In this document: positions 8,758 to 17,052 of the stretch, one piece after another | Layout of the letters: every line of letters begins with the position of its first letter | How positions within the stretch are numbered: the first letter of the stretch is position 1 | NCBI GenBank assembly: GCA_965602635.1 | Contig: CBFCZU010000001.1 | Span: 1-64,000 of the forward strand | Source of the DNA: CBFCZU01 sp965602635 | Lineage (GTDB): Bacteria > Planctomycetota > Phycisphaerae > SM23-33 | Reading direction: 5' to 3' | DNA length: 64,000 nucleotides | Program-made: the position numbers and the translations under genes | Notes under the pieces: model-generated | Databases searched by the model: none | The model's input: the letters and a program-made list of their open reading frames with translations, nothing else | What the model was told of the DNA's origin: nothing

Positions 8758-10956
8758 TCAGTCGTCCATCGGCTCTTCTTCCAGGCCGGCGACGGGCACG
8801 CCGTGGGCGGCGGCGTAGGAGTGGATGATCTCGCCCAGGGCCTGGCGCCACTGGGGCAGCTCGATGCTCTGCTCGGGTGCGATCATATAACTCATGTCGG
8901 CCCGGCGGTCGGCGAAGTGGTCCTTCACGTCGTCCATGACGTGGATGAACTCGCGCCCGCCGGCCGGGGCGTTGCGGGGATAGCAGCTCTTCTCCCAGAC
9001 CGTCACCAGCCTCCGGTAGGTGATCTGGAGGTCGTCGACGATCCGCCCGACGGCGGCGTGGGCGTCGAGCATGATCCCGACGGCCTGGGCCGGCTGGCCA
9101 TCAACGTTAGCGGCGGCGGCGCGGGTGAGGGTCCGCTCCGCCCCGGCCAGGGCCAGCAGCATCCGCAGGTGGTGGCGCTGGAAGTACGCCAGGGCGAGGA
9201 ATACCTCCAGGTTGAACCGGTTGCGGCTGGCGCGGGGCAGGTTGGCCTGAAGCCGGGCGAGGAGGCGGTCGTTGGCGGCGAGCAGGCCCGGCGCCTCGGC
9301 CAGAAGGTTCTCGTATCGCGAGCTGAACGAGGCCGTGAACGCCAGGTCAGGCAGATTCGGCAGCGCCGGTGGCAGCAGCGTCATGTCGGACCGCCCGACG
9401 GGGCGCTTGCCGCCCGAGTAGCCGTAGCCCGGCCCGCGGACCTTCGACGGGCGGCTGTCCCAGGAGGATTGGAAGAACCTCCCCCCGGCCTGGAGGTCGC
9501 GATAGACCTCGACCATGTCGGTCACCTGCCGCCCGTAGTACAGGTCCATGAACTCCGCGACGGTCTGCTCGACGGCGGCCGCTCCGGGCGTCCATCCGCC
9601 GGCGGCCATGACCGCCCAGCCGAGCCAGAATGTCTCGTTGTGCAGACCCGAGTCGTCCCAGGCCGTCACGTAGTTGCCGATGAGCTGCCCGTCGTCGTCC
9701 TTGGTCATGGCGCAGACATCCACGGCATCGTTCAGCCGGCCCCTGCTGAGCCGCCCGCCGGCGCTCGCGTGGTCGAAGTAGGACGGGAAGGGCATCTCCA
9801 TGCCCTGGATCGGGCAGTAGGCGAACTGCCGGATGCCGTGGGCGGCCTCGGCCTGCATGTGAGCGGGGCTCTTGCCGGGGGACGCGATGCCGTCGAGGAC
9901 GTCCGGCGGCAGCAGCTTGACGTGCTCGGCCAGAAGGGGGTACTCCAGCCAGATTAACACCCGCCGCCCGCGCTTCGAGAGGAACTCGTGGGCGGCGTTG
10001 ACGAAGTCCACCCACGTCAGCGAGCGGTTCTCCGGGTTGTAGGGGCGGCGGAACTTCTCGCAGATGCCCGCGTAGTACACCTCGTCGGTGGAGACGTGGA
10101 AATACTCCACCCCGGGCGTCGCCTCGCAGGCGTCCTCGTACATGTCGAAGATGAGCTTCCGCGCCTCTGGCTCGTCCATGCATATCTGGTAGTTGCTCTC
10201 GTCGCAGCGGAGGTGGGCGAACTCCTCATGCTTGAGGACGTAGCCCAGGTGGGCCGGGGCCTGGACGTTGGGGATGATCTGGATGTGCCGCTCCAGGCCG
10301 TAGCGCGTCAGCTCCTGCATCTGCTCGGTCGTGAAGGCCTGCGGGGTGCCGATGACCGGGTGCGAGGGGTACTCGAACTTGTCCTCCAGCTCGAAAGCGA
10401 TGGCGTTGGCCTTGAACCGGGCGGTCCAGTCGAGGTATCGCTTGAGGGTCTCGACGCGGTCCTGGTGGTGCTTGGTGTCCCAGTGGATGACGCGGAGCTG
10501 ACATGATGGCCAGTCGCGGATGACGCCCACCGGCAGCAGGCCGGGTTGGCGCCCGTCGCCCGCCAGCAACTGCGCGAGCGTCTGGACGCCGTAGAAGAGC
10601 CCCGCCGGGGCGTTGCCGACGACCTCCACGGCCTGGGGCGAGATTCTCAGCAGGTACGCCTGTTCGTCGCGCGGATCGCCGGTGTTGGTCTCGACCGCCC
10701 CGGGGCGGACGGCCAGGACGATCGTCTTGCCGCCGCCGGCCTTGCCGGATTCCAGCTCCGGGCCGATCTCGCAGGCCAGCGCCGACCGCAGCGTTCGGAC
10801 GGCGATGTCGTCTCCGTCCACCTTCTCCAGCGCAAGCTTCCATTCGGCGTCGAGGCGGGCCGAGCCGTCTTCCAGCTCCACCTGCCGGGGGGTCGGCAGC
10901 ACCGCGTAGCCGCGGGCCCGCAGCTCGGTGACCACGCCTGTCTTGTCCGTGTCCAT
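8758..10956 (-). CDS. Family 20 glycoside hydrolase (beta-N-acetylhexosaminidase-like)
   Basis: 732 residues. An N-terminal GH20b-type domain is followed by a TIM barrel that starts near FYGVQTLAQLL and RVIHWDTKHHQ. The catalytic Asp-Glu pair lies in HVSTDEVYYAG at about residue 290, and a tryptophan-rich YVTAWDDSG segment further on. The family removes terminal N-acetylhexosamine by substrate-assisted catalysis. No signal peptide is visible, so it may act in the cytoplasm on imported or recycled sugars. The start at 10956 is set by GAGGAGG six bases upstream, ten codons inside the longer frame. It fits the amino-sugar recycling genes at 37.7-41.6 kb, though not adjacent to them. Confidence 0.88.
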   Translation of the reverse strand: MDTDKTGVVTELRARGYAVLPTPRQVELEDGSARLDAEWKLALEKVDGDDIAVRTLRSALACEIGPELESGKAGGGKTIVLAVRPGAVETNTGDPRDEQAYLLRISPQAVEVVGNAPAGLFYGVQTLAQLLAGDGRQPGLLPVGVIRDWPSCQLRVIHWDTKHHQDRVETLKRYLDWTARFKANAIAFELEDKFEYPSHPVIGTPQAFTTEQMQELTRYGLERHIQIIPNVQAPAHLGYVLKHEEFAHLRCDESNYQICMDEPEARKLIFDMYEDACEATPGVEYFHVSTDEVYYAGICEKFRRPYNPENRSLTWVDFVNAAHEFLSKRGRRVLIWLEYPLLAEHVKLLPPDVLDGIASPGKSPAHMQAEAAHGIRQFAYCPIQGMEMPFPSYFDHASAGGRLSRGRLNDAVDVCAMTKDDDGQLIGNYVTAWDDSGLHNETFWLGWAVMAAGGWTPGAAAVEQTVAEFMDLYYGRQVTDMVEVYRDLQAGGRFFQSSWDSRPSKVRGPGYGYSGGKRPVGRSDMTLLPPALPNLPDLAFTASFSSRYENLLAEAPGLLAANDRLLARLQANLPRASRNRFNLEVFLALAYFQRHHLRMLLALAGAERTLTRAAAANVDGQPAQAVGIMLDAHAAVGRIVDDLQITYRRLVTVWEKSCYPRNAPAGGREFIHVMDDVKDHFADRRADMSYMIAPEQSIELPQWRQALGEIIHSYAAAHGVPVAGLEEEPMDD

Positions 10957-11070
10957 GAATGTCCTCCTCTGGCCAGGGAGCCCCAACTACAGCGCCGTGG
11001 CCCCGCCCGCAACCTTCTTGTCGTGGAATGACGCCCCCCGGGCGCAAACAGCTCCGGTCACGGCCTGTGC

Positions 11071-12780
11071 CTATCCCCCGTTCGACGCGGCCAGATCGCG
11101 GCGGCGGAGGATCTCCGCCGACAGCGCGCGGTTGACGGCGCGGAGCACGAGCATGCCCGCCAGCCGGGTCTTGTCGTCGGCCCGGACCACGGGGAGGAAC
11201 TCCAACTGCTGGCTGCGCATCAGCGCTATCGCGTCGGCCAGGGAAGTGTCCTCGGCGACGGTGTCGGGCACCGGCTGCATCAGGTCGGCTGCCACCAGCC
11301 AGTTGCCCATCTCCTGGAAGCGGAAGCTCTGCTTGAATTCGTGAATTGTGATCACGCCGGTGAGCTGCCCGTCGGCGTTGCTGACGGGGAAGGCGTTGGC
11401 GTCCGAGTCGGCGATAGTGGCGAGAATCTCCACCAGCGTGGTGCCCTCCTTGAAGCTGGGCGAGCTGCTGTCCATGACGTCGGCGGTGCGGTACGAGGCG
11501 ATCAGATCCTCCTCGGTGACGTTCAGGCCCACTTCGCCCGCCTTCTTGACGGCGAGCTTGACGAACGGCGGGCCCACGATCTCCACCACGAAGGTCGTCA
11601 CGGCGATGATGAGCATGATGGCGCTGCCGATCTCCATCCCGGCACGCTCGTCGGCGCCGGCGAAGCCGGCGCTGGCGATCAGCCCCAGCCCGACCGCAAC
11701 GCCGCCCTGGCAGAACAGGCACATCCCCAGATACCTGCGCATCACCACGGACGCGCCGGCCAAGCGCGCCCCGAGGTAAGCGCCCCCGACCTTGGCGAAG
11801 ATTCGCCCCAGGCAGTATGGCAGGGCCAGCAGCCACAGCCGGTAGTCCATCCCGCCGAAGCTCAACTGCGCCCCGACCACCACGAAGAACAGCACGTAGA
11901 TGGGGGCGGCGAAACGCTCAACCAACTGGAACGCCTCCTGGCTCCGCCGCGGGGCGAGGTTCACCAGCGCCGCCCCCAGCACCATCGACGCCAGGATCAG
12001 GTTGAGCGTCAGCGCCATGGCGCCGCCCAGGACTATCGCGAGCATGCCGATGGTGAAGGTCATTGACCGTCCCTGGTCCTGCACGCGGCGGAGGACGAAG
12101 TTCAGCAGGAAAGCCGCCGCGGCGCCCAGCACCGCCGCCCCGGCCAGCTCGTACGTCACCAGGCCCAGCATTGTGAGGATCCCCCCCGAGGCCGTGCCTA
12201 TCAGGCGGGAGGCGATGCTGAAGGCCAGCGCGAACAGGATAAGCGCCAGTCCGTCGTCGAGCGCCACGATGGCGTAAACCGCCCTGGTCAGCGGCCCCCG
12301 GGTCTTGTACTCCCACAACACGTTCACCGTCGCCGCCGGCGCGGTGGCCGAGGATATCGCCCCCAACACCAGCCCCAAAGCGACCGAGACGGTCATATCG
12401 CGCGTCAGCATGAACGCCACGCCCCAGACGAGAAGGGCGACAACCACGAACGCCCCGATCCCCTGTGAGAGGAGGATAATCAGGAACTGACGGCCTTGTT
12501 CCCGCAGCGCCTTGGCGCGAAGCTCCCGCCCGATGAGGAAGCCGATCACGCCCAGGGCGAAGAAGTTGAACGGCATGAACTTGTCGATCATGGCGTCGTT
12601 GATGACGCCGAGGCCCGACTTGCCCACGAGCACGCCGATGGCGATGTACCCGACCACCTGGGGGATGCGCAGGCGCTGGAAGATCCTCGCCCCGATCGTC
12701 CCGGCAAGGATCGCAAAGCCGATCACCAGCAGGATCGGCAGGTGTGAGAAGTCCCGGGTTGCAATAATCAGGGTCGCCAT
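11071..12780 (-). CDS. CPA2/Kef-type cation:proton antiporter with CBS domains
   Basis: About 569 residues. The first 390 are a Na+/H+ exchanger fold with about 12 membrane helices (ARIFQRLRIPQVVGYIAIG near the N-terminus, ALDDGLALILFA in the middle). A cytoplasmic tail carries two CBS motifs (DVMDSSSPSF ... GVITIHEFKQSF and DLMQPVPDTV ... LPVVRADDKTRL). CBS pairs often sense nucleotides and gate the transporter. K+ versus Na+ specificity cannot be read from the sequence. The start at 12780 (MATLIIATRDF) is preferred over the Met ten codons earlier; neither has a strong ribosome-binding site. It is divergent from apbE. Confidence 0.88.
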   Translation of the reverse strand: MATLIIATRDFSHLPILLVIGFAILAGTIGARIFQRLRIPQVVGYIAIGVLVGKSGLGVINDAMIDKFMPFNFFALGVIGFLIGRELRAKALREQGRQFLIILLSQGIGAFVVVALLVWGVAFMLTRDMTVSVALGLVLGAISSATAPAATVNVLWEYKTRGPLTRAVYAIVALDDGLALILFALAFSIASRLIGTASGGILTMLGLVTYELAGAAVLGAAAAFLLNFVLRRVQDQGRSMTFTIGMLAIVLGGAMALTLNLILASMVLGAALVNLAPRRSQEAFQLVERFAAPIYVLFFVVVGAQLSFGGMDYRLWLLALPYCLGRIFAKVGGAYLGARLAGASVVMRRYLGMCLFCQGGVAVGLGLIASAGFAGADERAGMEIGSAIMLIIAVTTFVVEIVGPPFVKLAVKKAGEVGLNVTEEDLIASYRTADVMDSSSPSFKEGTTLVEILATIADSDANAFPVSNADGQLTGVITIHEFKQSFRFQEMGNWLVAADLMQPVPDTVAEDTSLADAIALMRSQQLEFLPVVRADDKTRLAGMLVLRAVNRALSAEILRRRDLAASNGG

Positions 12781-12878
12781 GGCTTCATCTGACTCCGGCC
12801 AGACACGCAAAGATGAACATTGTACCCCGCGCGGAGGCGGCGGGCAATATGCCGCCGGCCCGGCTGGGGCCCCCTCTT

Positions 12879-12916
12879 GTTTATCGCTTCTGTGTCCCCG
12901 TGAAGATAAGATAAAC
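12879..12916. promoter_or_regulatory. Inverted repeat in the antiporter/apbE divergent region
   Basis: GTTTATC (12879-12885) and GATAAAC (12910-12916) are exact inverted arms, with a second overlapping partial symmetry (CTTC...GAAG) inside. The site lies between the divergent starts at 12780 and 12978. It could be an operator for either gene, but no promoter hexamers are clear. Confidence 0.35.
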
Positions 12917-12977
12917 GGCGAGGCGAAGTGGGCTTTTCGCGGGCGGAGGCATTCGCGCCGGGGGCGGATGGGAAGCT

Positions 12978-14063
12978 ATGCAAAGGCGACCTTCGACGAT
13001 ACTGGCGGCCGCCGGGGTGTTCCTGCTGGCGGCGATGCTGGTGCACCTGGTGCTCCAGACCCGTCCCCGGCAGCTCGCCTATCAGCCGCGGGAGGTGATG
13101 GGCACCCACTGCCTGCTGATGGCCGCCGGCTCGCGCCGCCGGGTCGATCTGAAGAAGGCGCTGAAGGCCGCCGAGGCCGAGCTACGGCGGGTCGAGGCGC
13201 TGATGAGCGTCTACCTCGCCGACTCCCAACTGTCGCGGCTGAACTCGGCCCCGTCCGCCGAGGCCGTGGAACTCGCCCCGGAGCTGATCGGCCTGCTGCG
13301 GCGGTCGCGCGAGCTGACCGACAGGACGCGCGGGGCATTCGACGTGACCTGCTTGCCCATCATCCGCCTGCGCAAGGCCGCCGCCGAGTCGAACAGCGAC
13401 CCCGACGACCAGGCCCGGGGCAAGGCCCTGGCCCTGGCCGGTTGGCGGCACTTCCGCCTCGCGGGCGACTCCGTGACCAAGCTCGAGGCCAAGGCCGGTA
13501 TCGACCTGGGCGCCGTCGCCAAGGGCTATGGCGTGGACCGGGCCGTCGAGGCGCTCAAACAGGCCGGGGCCAGCGGCGCCCTGGTGGAGGTCGGCGGCGA
13601 CATCCGCTGCTTCGGCACCACGGCCTGGAAGGAGCCTTGGCCGGTGCGCCTGCAAAGCCCGTTCGGGGAGGATCTGCTGCTCACGCTTTCGCTGACGGAC
13701 AAGGCCGTCGCCACGAGCGGCGACTACCGGCGGTTCACCATTGTCGAAGGCAAGCGTTACAGCCACGTTGTCGATCCGCGCACCGCCCGACCGGTGGAGG
13801 GGTCCAGCTCGGTGACGGTGATCGCCGACGACGCGACCACCGCCGACGCATGGGCGACGGCCCTGAGCGTGCTGGGGCAGGGCGGGCTCGAGCTGGCCGA
13901 GGCCGAGGGGCTCGAGGTGCTGATGATCCTCGGCCCGCCGGACGACTGCCGCGTCGTGCTCACGCCGGGGTTCCGCCGGTTCGTCTCGGAGGGCTGGCCC
14001 GTGCGGGCGGCGACCGCGCCGGCCGCAACTGACACCAGGCCGGGGGCGGGAAACAGCCCATGA
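12978..14063 (+). CDS. apbE: FAD:protein FMN transferase
   Basis: 361 residues. An N-terminal membrane anchor or signal (TILAAAGVFLLAAMLVHLVL) is followed by the ApbE domain. Typical pieces are MGTHCLLM, DLGAVAKGYGVDRAVEAL (flavin binding), EVGGDIRCFG and TSGDYRRF...YSHVVDPRTARPVEG, with the metal-binding DDATTADAWATAL near residue 290. ApbE attaches FMN covalently to Thr or Ser of exported redox proteins such as Rnf/Nqr subunits. No such target gene is in the window. The stop overlaps the next start as ATGA, so the two genes are probably translationally coupled. Confidence 0.94.
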   Translation: MQRRPSTILAAAGVFLLAAMLVHLVLQTRPRQLAYQPREVMGTHCLLMAAGSRRRVDLKKALKAAEAELRRVEALMSVYLADSQLSRLNSAPSAEAVELAPELIGLLRRSRELTDRTRGAFDVTCLPIIRLRKAAAESNSDPDDQARGKALALAGWRHFRLAGDSVTKLEAKAGIDLGAVAKGYGVDRAVEALKQAGASGALVEVGGDIRCFGTTAWKEPWPVRLQSPFGEDLLLTLSLTDKAVATSGDYRRFTIVEGKRYSHVVDPRTARPVEGSSSVTVIADDATTADAWATALSVLGQGGLELAEAEGLEVLMILGPPDDCRVVLTPGFRRFVSEGWPVRAATAPAATDTRPGAGNSP

Positions 14064-15457
14064 AGCGAACCTGGCGGGCATTGCCTCTGACGGTTGTCTG
14101 TGCGATGGCGCTCGGGGCGGCGGCGTCGCGGGCGGACGTGGCCTCGGAGGTCCGCGCCGCGACGGGGGCGCGGACGCGCATAGTCTGGTGCCGCGACGCC
14201 GGCAACGGGGCCGACGCATTCGCCCGCGGTGACAAGCTCCAGTTGGTGGGCTTCGACAGCCACGACGGACGGGGCGTCCGCACGATCCTCGACCGCCCGG
14301 CAAACTACGCCAAGCCGATGATCGCACCCAAGGGAGATCGGGTCGTCTTCTCCGATCGCCTCCGGGGCAAGGTCTTCGTGGTCAACTTCGACGGCACCGG
14401 CCTGCGCGAGCTGGTGGGCGGCTTCGCCCTGGACGTCTGGGCCGAGCCCAAGACCGACCGGCTGTGGGTGTACGTCAAGACCGGCAAGGCCGAGCGGAAA
14501 TCCCCCATCCGCCGCTACCGGATCGATCGCCCGGGCGCGGGGGAGCTTGTCTGGGACAAGTCGGCGACGGACCTCGACAGCTTTCAGCTCTCGGCCGATG
14601 GGACGCGCGGCGGCGGGCAGTTCCCCTGGCCGGCGTGCGGGCTGGCGGCGCTGCCCAACCGCTCCTTCAAGCAGTTCGGCCGGGGGTGCTGGACCGCCCT
14701 GGCGCCCGACAACAGCTACCTGCTGTGGTATTTCGACGGGGTCCACCGCAACCTCACGATCCACGCCCCAACCGGGCGGCGGATCGCGAAGATCGCCATC
14801 AACTCCGCCCCCGGCATCAGCGGATACGAGGTCTACCACCCGCGGTGGAGCAACCACGTCCGCTTCATGACCATGACCGGCCCTTACAAGGTCGGGCGGG
14901 GCGCCGACCGGATTCGCGGAGGCGGCACGGACGTCGAGGTATATCTCGGGCGGTTCAGCAAGACGCTCACCGACGTCGAGAAGTGGGTCCGCATCACCTA
15001 CGACAGGAAGGGCGACTTCTTCCCCGACGCGTGGGTCGAGCCCGGCAAGGGGCCTCACGAGAACGCCTACGCCGCGCCGAAGCCGACCATCGGGCCGACT
15101 ACCTCCCGGCCGGCGACCAAGCGCAAGAAGCCCGAGCGGGTCGTCGTCCGCGCCAGGCTTGTCTCGGTCACCGCCACGCCAGAGCCCAGGAGCATACTGC
15201 CGTATCGCCGGGCGCTGGTGGCCTACGGCTACGAGGTGGTGGAGGTCGTCTCCGGCAAGTGCCCCGACAGGAAGATCCTGGCCGCCCACTGGTGCATCGT
15301 GGACGGCAAGGTTCAGCCGGTCGCCGGCCTCAAGCCGGGCGTAACCCGGCGGCTGACGCTCGAGCTGTTCGACGAGAAGCCCGAGCTGGAGAGCGAGCGA
15401 CTCATCATGCACCCGGCTCAGTTGGACATGCCGCTGTACTATGACGTGGGCAAGTGA
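14060..15457 (+). CDS. Exported beta-propeller-like protein, function unknown
   Basis: 465 residues. A signal peptide (MKRTWRALPLTVVCAMALGAAASRA) leads into a region with TolB/WD-like strands (YAKPMIAPKGDRVVFSDRL, GKVFVVNFDGTGLREL, DSFQLSADGTRGGGQF, NSYLLWYFDGVHRNL). The C-terminal ~120 residues (PERVVVRARLVSVT...YRRALVAYGYEVVEV) look like a separate beta-sandwich. It is probably periplasmic and reads as part of the same transcript as apbE through an ATGA overlap. The 99-bp gap after it leads to the acetylation genes, so a link to surface polysaccharide is possible but unproven. Confidence 0.8.
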   Translation: MKRTWRALPLTVVCAMALGAAASRADVASEVRAATGARTRIVWCRDAGNGADAFARGDKLQLVGFDSHDGRGVRTILDRPANYAKPMIAPKGDRVVFSDRLRGKVFVVNFDGTGLRELVGGFALDVWAEPKTDRLWVYVKTGKAERKSPIRRYRIDRPGAGELVWDKSATDLDSFQLSADGTRGGGQFPWPACGLAALPNRSFKQFGRGCWTALAPDNSYLLWYFDGVHRNLTIHAPTGRRIAKIAINSAPGISGYEVYHPRWSNHVRFMTMTGPYKVGRGADRIRGGGTDVEVYLGRFSKTLTDVEKWVRITYDRKGDFFPDAWVEPGKGPHENAYAAPKPTIGPTTSRPATKRKKPERVVVRARLVSVTATPEPRSILPYRRALVAYGYEVVEVVSGKCPDRKILAAHWCIVDGKVQPVAGLKPGVTRRLTLELFDEKPELESERLIMHPAQLDMPLYYDVGK

Positions 15458-15556
15458 CGGGTAAGTGATTTTGGGACCGCCAGAGGAGTAACGCCGCCGG
15501 CACCGGGCTCGCGTCGAGCCGCCGGGCCGCCGGCCAACCGATCAAGCGGATAGCGG

Positions 15557-17011
15557 ATGGTATTCAGCTCTCACCTGTTCATGTTCTACTTCCTGCCTCT
15601 GGCGCTGGTCGTTTACTACGTGCTGCCGCGGCGGGGCAAGCACCTGGCGCTGACGGTGCTGAGCTACGGCTTCTACGGCTGGGCCAACCCGCTGTTCATG
15701 GTGCTGATGCTCGCCTCCACGGCGGTGGACTATTTCTGCGGCCTGGTGATCTCGGGCGCCCGGCCGTGGGGGCGGGAACCCATCGGGCAGCTCGCCGCCG
15801 GCGGGCCGCGCCGCCGGACGCAGAAGGTCGCCCTGGCCGTGTCCATCTGCTCTAACCTCGCGCTGCTGGGGTTCTTCAAGTACTTCAACTTCTCCCTGGC
15901 CAACTACAACGCCGCGGCCGCCGCCCTGGGAATGCAGGGGCTGAACCTCGACCTGGCATTCAAGGTGACGCTGCCGCTGGGGATCAGCTTCTACACCTTC
16001 CAGTCGATGAGCTATTCCATCGACGTGTACCGCGGCGGCGCACGGGCGGTCCGCAGCTTCATCGACTTCGCCTGCTACGTCTCCATGTTCCCGCAGCTCG
16101 TGGCCGGGCCCATCATCCGCTTCGCCGAGGTGGCCGATCAGCTCCAGCAGCGCACCCACACCCTCGAGAAGTTCGCCCGCGGGGCCGCCTTCGTGTCACT
16201 GGGGCTGGCCAAGAAGGTCCTGCTGGCCAATCCCTGCGGCAAGGTCGCCGACCTGGCCTTCGGCGCCGCGAGCGTCTCGGCGCCCGACGCCTGGTACGGC
16301 GCGGCCGCCTACGCCTTCCAGATATACTTCGACTTCAGCGCCTATTCCGACATGGCCATCGGCATGGGGCTGATTCTCGGATTCGTGTTCCCCAAGAACT
16401 TCGACTCGCCATACCTGGCCGGGTCGATCACCGAGTTCTGGCGGCGGTGGCACATGTCGCTGTCCAGTTGGATGCGCGACTACCTCTACATCCCTCTGGG
16501 CGGCAGCCGCAAAGGCCGCGCCCGAACCTACGCCAACATCGCCGTCGTCATGCTGCTGGGCGGGCTGTGGCACGGGGCGGCGTGGAACTTCGTCATCTGG
16601 GGCGGGATGCACGCCGCCCTCCTGGCGGCCGAGCGCGTCGCGGGAAAGCGCAGCCTCTACCACCGGCTGCCTCGCCCGGGGAGGATCGCGGTGACCTTCG
16701 TGATCCTGCTGTTCACCTGGGTGTTCTTCCGCGCCGACTCGCTGCCAGCGGCGCTGGCCTACTGCGGCAGCATGCTCGGCCTGGCCCCGGCCGGCGAATC
16801 GGCCAGGTTGCTGGCGGGCGTCATGTACCAGCCGTACTACCTGGGCACGTTCGCGATCGCGGCAGTGGTCGCCTGGGCCGCCCCCCAGACGTGGGACTTC
16901 ACCAGGAGGTTGACCGCCCCCAGGGCCGTGGCGGTACTGGCGGCCCTCGCGGCGGCGCTGATCGTGCTCGCGACGCAGGCGTACAACCCGTTCATATACT
17001 TCATCTTCTAG
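15557..17011 (+). CDS. MBOAT-family O-acyltransferase (AlgI-like)
   Basis: 484-residue polytopic membrane protein of the DltB/AlgI group. The N-terminus MVFSSHLFMFYFLPLALVVYY is typical. The conserved membrane segments include GISFYTFQSMSYSIDVYRG, FPQLVAGPIIRF, FWRRWHMSLSSWMRDYLYIPLGG and the invariant His in GGLWHGAAWNFVIWGG near residue 337. AlgI-type proteins move acetyl groups across the inner membrane to exported polysaccharide. It is followed on the same strand by two AlgJ/AlgX-like proteins, its likely periplasmic partners. No alginate polymerase or export gene is in the window, so the polymer is unknown. Confidence 0.95.
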   Translation: MVFSSHLFMFYFLPLALVVYYVLPRRGKHLALTVLSYGFYGWANPLFMVLMLASTAVDYFCGLVISGARPWGREPIGQLAAGGPRRRTQKVALAVSICSNLALLGFFKYFNFSLANYNAAAAALGMQGLNLDLAFKVTLPLGISFYTFQSMSYSIDVYRGGARAVRSFIDFACYVSMFPQLVAGPIIRFAEVADQLQQRTHTLEKFARGAAFVSLGLAKKVLLANPCGKVADLAFGAASVSAPDAWYGAAAYAFQIYFDFSAYSDMAIGMGLILGFVFPKNFDSPYLAGSITEFWRRWHMSLSSWMRDYLYIPLGGSRKGRARTYANIAVVMLLGGLWHGAAWNFVIWGGMHAALLAAERVAGKRSLYHRLPRPGRIAVTFVILLFTWVFFRADSLPAALAYCGSMLGLAPAGESARLLAGVMYQPYYLGTFAIAAVVAWAAPQTWDFTRRLTAPRAVAVLAALAAALIVLATQAYNPFIYFIF

Positions 17012-17012
17012 T

Positions 17013-17052
17013 CCACGAACTACAGTCCACGAATTACACGAATTGCACGAAT
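17013..17052. repeat. CACGAA short tandem repeats
   Basis: The hexamer CACGAA occurs at 17014, 17028, 17037 and 17046, embedded in TCCACGAAYTACA-type units. The last unit overlaps the ATG at 17051 of the next gene, so the repeats sit exactly in the translation-initiation region between the MBOAT gene and its partner. Confidence 0.7.

Noticed and set aside
8755..9957. Plus-strand frame opposite the GH20 gene
   Set aside because: Antisense shadow; the GH20 catalytic motif proves the minus strand is coding.
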